From Paracoccus bogoriensis (GTDB taxonomy: Bacteria; Pseudomonadota; Alphaproteobacteria; Rhodobacterales; Rhodobacteraceae): 64,000 nt of DNA. This document shows, in pieces, positions 58,546 to 64,000 of this stretch. Position 1 is the stretch's first letter, and every line of letters starts with the position of its first letter. A model generated the notes under the pieces. It saw nothing but the letters and a program-made list of their open reading frames with translations, was not told the origin of the DNA and did no database searches. Location: positions 62,001 through 126,000 of the forward strand of contig NZ_JAHYSR010000001.1 of NCBI RefSeq assembly GCF_019431455.1. The letters are read 5' to 3'. A program made the position numbers and the translations under genes.

Positions 58546-59835
58546 ATGGCCGACAAGATTGCCAAGCTGCGCATCGACGATTCGGAATATGACCTGCCGG
58601 TCATGAGCCCGACCCAAGGGCCGGACGTGCTGGATATCCGCAAGCTCTATGCCCAGGCGGATGTCTTCACCTTCGATCCGGGCTTCACCTCGACGGCCAG
58701 CTGCGAATCGAAGATCACCTATATCGACGGTGACAAGGGCGAATTGTGGTATCGCGGCTATCCGATCGAGCAACTGGCCGCCAAGTCGCATTACCTCGAA
58801 GTCTGCTATCTGCTGCTTTACGGCGAACTGCCCACCCAGCAGCAGATGGAGGATTTCGAGACCCGTGTGACCCGTCACACGATGGTTCACGAGCAGATGC
58901 ACAACTTCTTCCGCGGATTCCGCCGCGATGCGCATCCGATGGCCACGCTGGTCGGTGTGATCGGCGCGATGTCGGCCTTCTACCACGATTCGACCGATGT
59001 GAACGATCCCTGGCAGCGTGAGGTCGCGGCGATCCGCCTGATTGCCAAAGTGCCGACGATCGCGGCCATGGCCTACAAGTATTCGATCGGCCAGCCCTTC
59101 GTCTATCCGCGCAACGATCTGGATTACGCCAGCAATTTCCTGCACATGTGTTTTTCGGTCCCGGCCGAGAAATACGAGGTGGACCCGGCCTTGGCCCGTG
59201 CCATGGACCGCATCTTCACGCTTCATGCCGATCACGAACAGAACGCCTCGACCTCGACCGTGCGGCTGGCGGGCTCGTCGGGGGCAAACCCCTTTGCCTG
59301 CATTGCGGCGGGGATCGCCTGCCTGTGGGGGCCGGCCCATGGCGGCGCGAACCAGGCCTGTCTGGAGATGCTGCGCGAGATCGGGACCGTTGACCGCATC
59401 CCCGAATATATCGCCCGCGCCAAGGACAAGAGCGATCCGTTCAAGCTGATGGGCTTCGGGCACCGGGTTTACAAGAACTTCGACCCGCGCGCCAAGGTGA
59501 TGAAGGAATCCGCCGACGAGGTGCTGGACCTGCTGGGGATCAAGGACAACCCGACGCTGCAGGTCGCCAAGGAGCTGGAAAAGATCGCTCTGGAGGACCC
59601 GTATTTCATCGAGAAGAAGCTCTATCCCAACGTGGATTTCTATTCGGGCATCATTCTCGAGGCGATGGGCTTCCCCACCTCGATGTTCACCCCGATCTTC
59701 GCGCTGTCGCGCACGGTGGGCTGGGTCGCGCAGTGGAAGGAGATGATCGGCGATCCGCAAAACAAGATCGGCCGCCCGCGTCAGCTTTATGTCGGCAACG
59801 TCAAGCGCGACTACAAGGATGTCGCGGACCGCTGA
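58546..59835 (+). CDS. gltA: Citrate synthase (type II)
   Basis: A 429-residue hexameric-type citrate synthase, first enzyme of the citric acid cycle. His residues of the active site are in [44 protein letters not shown] and [17 protein letters not shown] (catalytic Asp in PNVDFYSG). The N-terminal [20 protein letters not shown] is characteristic of the Gram-negative form, which NADH can inhibit. GGAAAGGAC precedes the ATG. A terminator follows. Confidence 0.98.
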   Translation: MADKIAKLRIDDSEYDLPVMSPTQGPDVLDIRKLYAQADVFTFDPGFTSTASCESKITYIDGDKGELWYRGYPIEQLAAKSHYLEVCYLLLYGELPTQQQMEDFETRVTRHTMVHEQMHNFFRGFRRDAHPMATLVGVIGAMSAFYHDSTDVNDPWQREVAAIRLIAKVPTIAAMAYKYSIGQPFVYPRNDLDYASNFLHMCFSVPAEKYEVDPALARAMDRIFTLHADHEQNASTSTVRLAGSSGANPFACIAAGIACLWGPAHGGANQACLEMLREIGTVDRIPEYIARAKDKSDPFKLMGFGHRVYKNFDPRAKVMKESADEVLDLLGIKDNPTLQVAKELEKIALEDPYFIEKKLYPNVDFYSGIILEAMGFPTSMFTPIFALSRTVGWVAQWKEMIGDPQNKIGRPRQLYVGNVKRDYKDVADR

Positions 59836-59856
59836 GCGGTTTTGCGAAGCGCAGCG

Positions 59857-59881
59857 AAGGCCCCCGGATGGGGGCCTTTTT
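59857..59881 (+). terminator. Intrinsic terminator of gltA
   Basis: AAGGCCCCC (59857-59865) pairs with GGGGGCCTT (59870-59878) over a GGAT loop, ending in a T run. A smaller ACCGC-TGA-GCGGT hairpin also spans the gltA stop codon just upstream. Confidence 0.92.
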
Positions 59882-59946
59882 CATGGCCGTCCGCCCCGTG
59901 CCACGAGGGCTTGCGCGGCGGGCAGGCCGGTGGCAATGGAGCGGGC

Positions 59947-60618
59947 ATGAGCAATCCGAACGATCCGGTGGCGCCCCGTCTGGCGCTGGTGACAGGGGCC
60001 TCGCGCGGTCTGGGCGCGGCCCTGGCCGAGGAACTGGCCCTGCGCGGCTATCACGTCCTGGCGGTGGCACGCACCGTCGGCGGGCTGGAGGAGCTGGACG
60101 ACCGAATCCGGCAGGCGGGCGGTCAGGCGACGTTGGCGCCGATGGATGTGGCCGAGCCTGCGGCGATGCAGCAACTGGTCGAGGCGGTGGCCGGCCGTTG
60201 GGGCGGCGTCGATCTGTGGGCGCATTGCGCCATCCATGCCGCGCCCATGGCGCCCGCGCCTCATGTCAACGGCAAGGATTGGTCGAAATCGCTCTTGATC
60301 AACGCGGATGTCACGCGGGGCCTGATTGCGCTGATCGAACCCTTGCTGCGCCAGAAGAATGGCACGGCCTTGTTCTTCGACGACCCGCAGGCGGGGCGCA
60401 AGTTCATGGGCGCCTATGGCGCGACCAAGGCGGCGCAGATTGCCTTGGCGCGCAGTTGGCAGGCCGAGACGGCCCGGATCGGCCCGCGCATCGTGATCGA
60501 GACTCCCGCGCCCATGCCGACTGCCGTGCGCGCGCGCTTCTATCCGGGCGAGGATCGCAGCGCGCTGACGCCCTGCCGCGACGAGGCGCGCCGCATTCTG
60601 GACGCGCTGCCGGCCTGA
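59947..60618 (+). CDS. SDR family protein lacking the canonical catalytic serine
   Basis: A 223-residue Rossmann-fold short-chain dehydrogenase-like protein. TGASRGLG binds the cofactor and MGAYGATKAA carries Tyr and Lys. The Ser normally 13 residues before Tyr is missing: the segment is ALFFDDPQAGRKF. The C-terminal part is short. It may be an atypical reductase or a non-enzymatic NAD(P)-binding protein. GGAGC lies before the ATG. Convergent with zapE. Confidence 0.82.
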   Translation: MSNPNDPVAPRLALVTGASRGLGAALAEELALRGYHVLAVARTVGGLEELDDRIRQAGGQATLAPMDVAEPAAMQQLVEAVAGRWGGVDLWAHCAIHAAPMAPAPHVNGKDWSKSLLINADVTRGLIALIEPLLRQKNGTALFFDDPQAGRKFMGAYGATKAAQIALARSWQAETARIGPRIVIETPAPMPTAVRARFYPGEDRSALTPCRDEARRILDALPA

Positions 60619-60647
60619 TCCGCGCGCTTTTTGCGTCCCGCGACGCG

Positions 60648-60670
60648 GCGGGGGGCTGGCTGCCCCCCGC
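60648..60670. repeat. GC-rich intergenic hairpin, copy D
   Basis: GCGGGGGGC (60648-60656) pairs with GCCCCCCGC (60662-60670) around TGGCT; ACCCCCC follows. It lies between convergent SDR and zapE genes. The left flank TTGCGTCCCGCGACG repeats that of copy C. Confidence 0.65.
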
Positions 60671-60705
60671 ACCCCCCGCCATCGCGCGACCCGCCGGGGC
60701 GCGTG

Positions 60706-61818
60706 CTAGTCGGGCCGCCCGCCCCAGGCGGCATCCTGCATCTCGCGCAGGCGGCTGGAGGTGCGTTCGAATTCGAAACTGCCCTCGCCTTCATTATAAA
60801 GCTGCTCGGGCTGGTCTGCGGCGCTGGCGATCAGGCGGACGCGGGCCTCATAGAGGGCGTCGATCAGCGTCACGAAGCGTTTGGCCTCGTTATAGTTCGA
60901 CGCCGACAGGCGCGGGATGGCGTCGATGAACAGCGTGTCCACCGCCTCAGAGATGGCCAGATAATCGGCAGGGCCAAGCGGCTTGCCGCAGAGATCCCAG
61001 AAGCCCGCCCGCGCCACCCGGCCCGAGGCGGCTGGCAGGTCCACGACCCGGCCCTTGACCTCGATCCTCAGGGGCGCGGTCGCCTTGCCCCCGGTCAGGT
61101 CCGACCACAGCGCATCCATCGCGGCCCTGGCCTCGGCATCGGCAGGAGCGAACCAGACCTGACCACCGGTCCGGCGGTTCTGGCGATAATCGGTGCGGCT
61201 GTCGAGGCATGTGACCTGCATCCGCGCGCGGATCAGCGCGATGAAGGGCAGGAAAAGCTGCCGGTTCAGCCCGTGCTTGTAGAGATCCTCGGGCGCTCGA
61301 TTCGAGGTCGTCACCACCGTCACGCCGTGATCGAACAGGATCTGGAACAGCCGCCCCACGATCATCGCATCCGCGATGTCGGTGATCTGCATTTCGTCGA
61401 AGCACAGAAGCCGGACCTGACGCGCCACCTGTTGCGCGACGGGGCGGACGGTGTCCTGTTCGGCGCGCTTGCGCGCGGCCTCCAGCCCGGCCTGAATCTC
61501 CTGCATGAATTCATGGAAATGGACCCGCCGACAGGGGATGCCCGCCTCTTGCGCAGTCTCGGCCATCAGGTCCATCAGCATCGACTTGCCGCGCCCGACG
61601 CCGCCCCACAGATAGAGGCCGCGCGCAGGCGCGGCCGCCGCATCGCCGCCGCCCACGCCCAGAAGCGCCCGCCAGCCGGACCGGGGACGGGGCGCGGGGG
61701 CGGCCAGCATCTCGGTCAGGACACGGTCGAGATCGGGCAGCACCGCCTCTTGCGCGGGGTCGGGGCGCAGCGCGCCCGAGGCCACCCGGTCGCGGTATCG
61801 CGTGCTGATCCTGCCCAT
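60706..61818 (-). CDS. zapE: Cell-division AFG1-like ATPase ZapE
   Basis: A 370-residue P-loop ATPase. Walker A is GGVGRGKS (about 72-79) and Walker B is LLCFDEMQ (Asp141, Glu142); FHEFMQEIQ and TSNRAPEDLYKHGLNRQLFLPFI are typical. ZapE associates with the Z-ring in E. coli under stress, while the eukaryotic relative Afg1 acts in mitochondrial protein quality control. AGGAAGGG precedes ATG 61818; upstream in-frame starts were rejected. Confidence 0.93.
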   Translation of the reverse strand: MGRISTRYRDRVASGALRPDPAQEAVLPDLDRVLTEMLAAPAPRPRSGWRALLGVGGGDAAAAPARGLYLWGGVGRGKSMLMDLMAETAQEAGIPCRRVHFHEFMQEIQAGLEAARKRAEQDTVRPVAQQVARQVRLLCFDEMQITDIADAMIVGRLFQILFDHGVTVVTTSNRAPEDLYKHGLNRQLFLPFIALIRARMQVTCLDSRTDYRQNRRTGGQVWFAPADAEARAAMDALWSDLTGGKATAPLRIEVKGRVVDLPAASGRVARAGFWDLCGKPLGPADYLAISEAVDTLFIDAIPRLSASNYNEAKRFVTLIDALYEARVRLIASAADQPEQLYNEGEGSFEFERTSSRLREMQDAAWGGRPD

Positions 61819-61954
61819 TGCTGCAATCCCTTCCTGCCCGTTCCGCACGAACCCCTGCCACAGCGGCCCGCGCCGCTGCAAGGGGCATTGACCGGCCTGC
61901 ATCGCGCATGTCACCCCTCGGGCAAACCCGCCGAAAATCCGGACAGGAGCCATG

Positions 61955-62587
61955 ATGACCCAAGCCCGCCCCGACCTGATCGCCGGCCTGCCGGTCCTGT
62001 TCGTGATGGCGGCGCGCGCCGAATACGGGCCCGCTCTGGCCGCCCGGATCAACCCGCTGATCACCGGGATCGGCCCGATCGAGGCCGCGGTGCAACTGAC
62101 CGCCGCGCTGGCCGCAATGGCCGAACGCCCGCGCCTGATTGTCTCGCTTGGCTCGGCGGGGTCGGCGCGGCTGGTGCAGGGGCAGGTCTATCAGGTCAGC
62201 CGCGTCGCCTGGCGCGATATCGACGCCTCGGCCCTTGGCTTTCCGCGCGGCACGGTGCCGTTTCTGGACCTGCCCGAAGAGGTCGCGCTGCCCCTGCGCA
62301 TTGCGGGCATCCCCGAAGCAAGCCTGTCCACCGGGGGTAATATCGTCAGCGGGGCAGCCTATGACGCCATCGCGCAAGACATGGTCGATATGGAGACCTT
62401 TGCCCATCTGCGCGCGGCCCAATGGGCGGGCGTGCCGCTGATCGGGCTGCGCGGGATCTCGGACGGGGCCGAGGAATTGCGCGAACTGGCGGACTGGACG
62501 CAATATCTGGACGTGATCGACAACAGGCTGGCGGAGGCCGTCGATGCGCTGGCCCAAGGCATCGCCTCGGGCGCCATCGCGCCCTGA
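61955..62587 (+). CDS. MTA/SAH nucleosidase-like (PNP/UDP phosphorylase superfamily)
   Basis: A 210-residue protein of the MTA/SAH nucleosidase group, which cleaves adenine from 5'-methylthioadenosine or S-adenosylhomocysteine. Visible motifs are INPLITGIGPIEAAVQLTAAL, VSLGSAGSARLVQGQVYQVSRV and the purine-site block ALGFPRGTVPF; DMVDMETFAHLRAAQWAGVPLIGLRGISDGA contains the typical M-E/D catalytic end. ATG 61955 lies 5 nt after AGGAG. Substrate preference not resolved. Confidence 0.85.
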   Translation: MTQARPDLIAGLPVLFVMAARAEYGPALAARINPLITGIGPIEAAVQLTAALAAMAERPRLIVSLGSAGSARLVQGQVYQVSRVAWRDIDASALGFPRGTVPFLDLPEEVALPLRIAGIPEASLSTGGNIVSGAAYDAIAQDMVDMETFAHLRAAQWAGVPLIGLRGISDGAEELRELADWTQYLDVIDNRLAEAVDALAQGIASGAIAP

Positions 62588-62660
62588 GCGCGGCAGGGTG
62601 CCGCGCTTGTTTCCGCGCCCGCCGCCGCCTAAACGGGGGGCACAAGCAAGGAAGGCGACC

Positions 62661-64000
62661 ATGGCACGCGGCACCAGCAACCTCGAGGAACGGCCCGGCA
62701 GCCGCAAGCTGGGGGCGCTGGCCGCCTTGTGGCCCTTTGTGCGGCCCTATCGTGGGCAGGTCGGCCTGGGCCTCGGCGCGCTGGTCGTGACCTCGGTCAT
62801 CAGCCTCATCCTGCCCCTGGCCGTGCGCCGGGTGGTGGATAATTTCGACGACGGCGCGGGGCTGCTGGACCAGTATTTCGGCGCGGCGCTGCTGGTCGTG
62901 GCGGGCCTGGCGCTGGGCACGGCCGCGCGCTATTTTTTCGTGACGCGGCTGGGGGAACGGGTCGTGGCCGATATTCGCAAGGCGGTCTTTGCCCGCGTCA
63001 TCACCCTGTCGCCCGCCTTTTTCGAGCGCGTGATGACCGGCGAGATCCTGTCGCGCATCACCACTGACACGACGTTGATCCAGTCGGTTGTGGGATCAAG
63101 CCTGTCGATCGCGCTGCGCAACCTGCTGCTGCTGACGGGCGGGCTGGCGATGTTGGCCGTCACCTCGATCAAGCTGACGGGGCTGGTCCTGCTGATCGTG
63201 CCGGCGATCCTGATCCCGATCATCGTGCTGGGGCGCCGCCTCAGGCGGTTGTCACGCGCCAATCAGGACTGGATCGCGGCCTCCTCGGGCGCGGCGTCCG
63301 AGGCGCTTCTGTCGGCGCAGACGGTGCAGGCCTATACCCATGAGCGGCGCAGCATCGACGGCTTCGACCGGGTGACCGAACGCTCTTACCGGTCGGCCAT
63401 GCAGCGCGTAAGAACGCGGGCGGTGCTGACCGCCATCGTGATCTTTCTGGTCTTTGCGGGGGTGATCGGGGTCTTGTGGATCGGGGCGCGTGACGTTCGC
63501 GAAGGGGTGATGAGCGCGGGCGAGCTGGTGCAGTTCGTCATTTACGCCATCCTGGTCGCCGGTGCCGCGGGCGCCTTGTCCGAGGTCTGGAGCGAATTGC
63601 AACGCGCAGCCGGCGCGACCGAGCGTCTGTCCGAATTGCTGTCGGCCGAAGATACGCTGGCCGATCCCGTCGCGCCCCTGCCGCTGCCGCACCCCTTGCG
63701 CGGCGAGATCGCGCTTGAGGGTGTGTCCTTCCGCTTCCCCTCGCGCCCGGATGCGCCAGCCCTGAAGGGTCTGGACCTGCGGATCAGGCCGGGCGAGACG
63801 GTTGCCCTGGTGGGGCCGTCAGGGGCGGGCAAGACGACCGTGATCCAGCTCATCCAGCGTTTCTGGGATCCGCAGGAGGGGCGTGTGACGCTGGACGGGA
63901 TCGACCTGCGCGACATGGCGCGGGCCGATTTCCGCGCGCAGATGGCGTTGGTCCCGCAGGATCCGGTGATCTTCGCCGCCACTGCGCGCGATAATATCAG
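62661..64000 (+). CDS. ABC exporter, fused permease-ATPase (3' end outside the window)
   Basis: The first 446 residues of an MsbA-like half-transporter. Residues 1 to about 310 hold six membrane helices (LGLGALVVTSVISLILPLAVRRVV, AALLVVAGLALGTAARYFF, LLLLTGGLAMLAVT), and RLGERVVADIRKAVFARVITLSPAFFE with ERVMTGEILSRITTDTTLIQ is the intracellular loop signature. The nucleotide-binding domain starts near 340: Walker A GPSGAGKTT at about 385-393 and the Q-loop region VPQDPVIF; the window ends before the signature motif. AAGGAAGG precedes the ATG. Substrate (lipid or drug) unknown. Confidence 0.93.
   Translation, partial: MARGTSNLEERPGSRKLGALAALWPFVRPYRGQVGLGLGALVVTSVISLILPLAVRRVVDNFDDGAGLLDQYFGAALLVVAGLALGTAARYFFVTRLGERVVADIRKAVFARVITLSPAFFERVMTGEILSRITTDTTLIQSVVGSSLSIALRNLLLLTGGLAMLAVTSIKLTGLVLLIVPAILIPIIVLGRRLRRLSRANQDWIAASSGAASEALLSAQTVQAYTHERRSIDGFDRVTERSYRSAMQRVRTRAVLTAIVIFLVFAGVIGVLWIGARDVREGVMSAGELVQFVIYAILVAGAAGALSEVWSELQRAAGATERLSELLSAEDTLADPVAPLPLPHPLRGEIALEGVSFRFPSRPDAPALKGLDLRIRPGETVALVGPSGAGKTTVIQLIQRFWDPQEGRVTLDGIDLRDMARADFRAQMALVPQDPVIFAATARDNI

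Overview
The window is high-GC, gene-dense DNA from a circularly organised proteobacterial chromosome, most likely a Paracoccus or a close relative in the Rhodobacteraceae (Alphaproteobacteria). The grounds are the hemN / fnrP / uspA / ccoNOQP neighbourhood known from Paracoccus denitrificans, an omega-aminotransferase of the Paracoccus/Rhodobacter type, OlsB, DUF4167 and the ATGA-style gene overlaps. No tRNA, rRNA, insertion sequence, phage gene or CRISPR array was seen; the region reads as core chromosome. The genus call is an inference from family resemblance, not a database match.

Layout. 1-957 (minus): rpsF-rpsR-rplI with a recognisable promoter and a leader hairpin. 1286-6203 (plus): a persulfide-dioxygenase-like hydrolase behind a possible SqrR operator, an agmatinase-family ureohydrolase, prfA-prmC and a DUF4167 gene, closed by a bidirectional terminator. 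6280-13974 (minus): lptF-lptG-lptD-surA-pdxA-rsmA, most joints overlapping by 4 nt (envelope biogenesis). 14096-16253 (plus): pepA and holC. 16358-27969 (minus): a 13-gene urea block, ureD-ureA-ureJ-ureB-ureC-ureE-ureF-ureG followed by the urea ABC importer urtABCDE, so uptake and hydrolysis are encoded together. 28133-30094 (minus): olsB and an AI-2E-type permease.

30276-33577 (plus): ndk, fabD, fabG, acpP (fatty-acid synthesis) and a Dps-like ferritin. 33593-36149: a divergent sulfotransferase / GT14-like glycosyltransferase pair, the least explained locus here. 36167-38078: HIT protein, a lone ABC ATPase, and two small zinc-binding proteins. 38154-42330: polA, convergent with hemN.

42330-49819 is an oxygen-responsive block: hemN and fnrP are divergent around one FNR box, uspA and ccoNOQP (cbb3 oxidase) are divergent around two more. 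Between them lies queC-queD-queE behind a sequence that closely matches a class-I preQ1 riboswitch. 50033-64000 holds miaB, a TfoX C-terminal-like protein, an exported esterase, an omega-aminotransferase, a DUF2798 protein, comEC, gltX, gltA, a short-chain dehydrogenase-like protein, zapE, a nucleosidase and the 5' part of an ABC exporter that runs off the window.

GC-rich hairpins of a common design (CCGGGGGG, short loop, CCCCCCGG, then ACCCCC) recur between genes, mainly where genes converge. The gap between ccoP and miaB carries two diverged copies of a roughly 75-nt hairpin unit. Every intergenic gap is shorter than 300 nt except 958-1285, which holds the rpsF promoter and leader on one strand and the hydrolase operator on the other.
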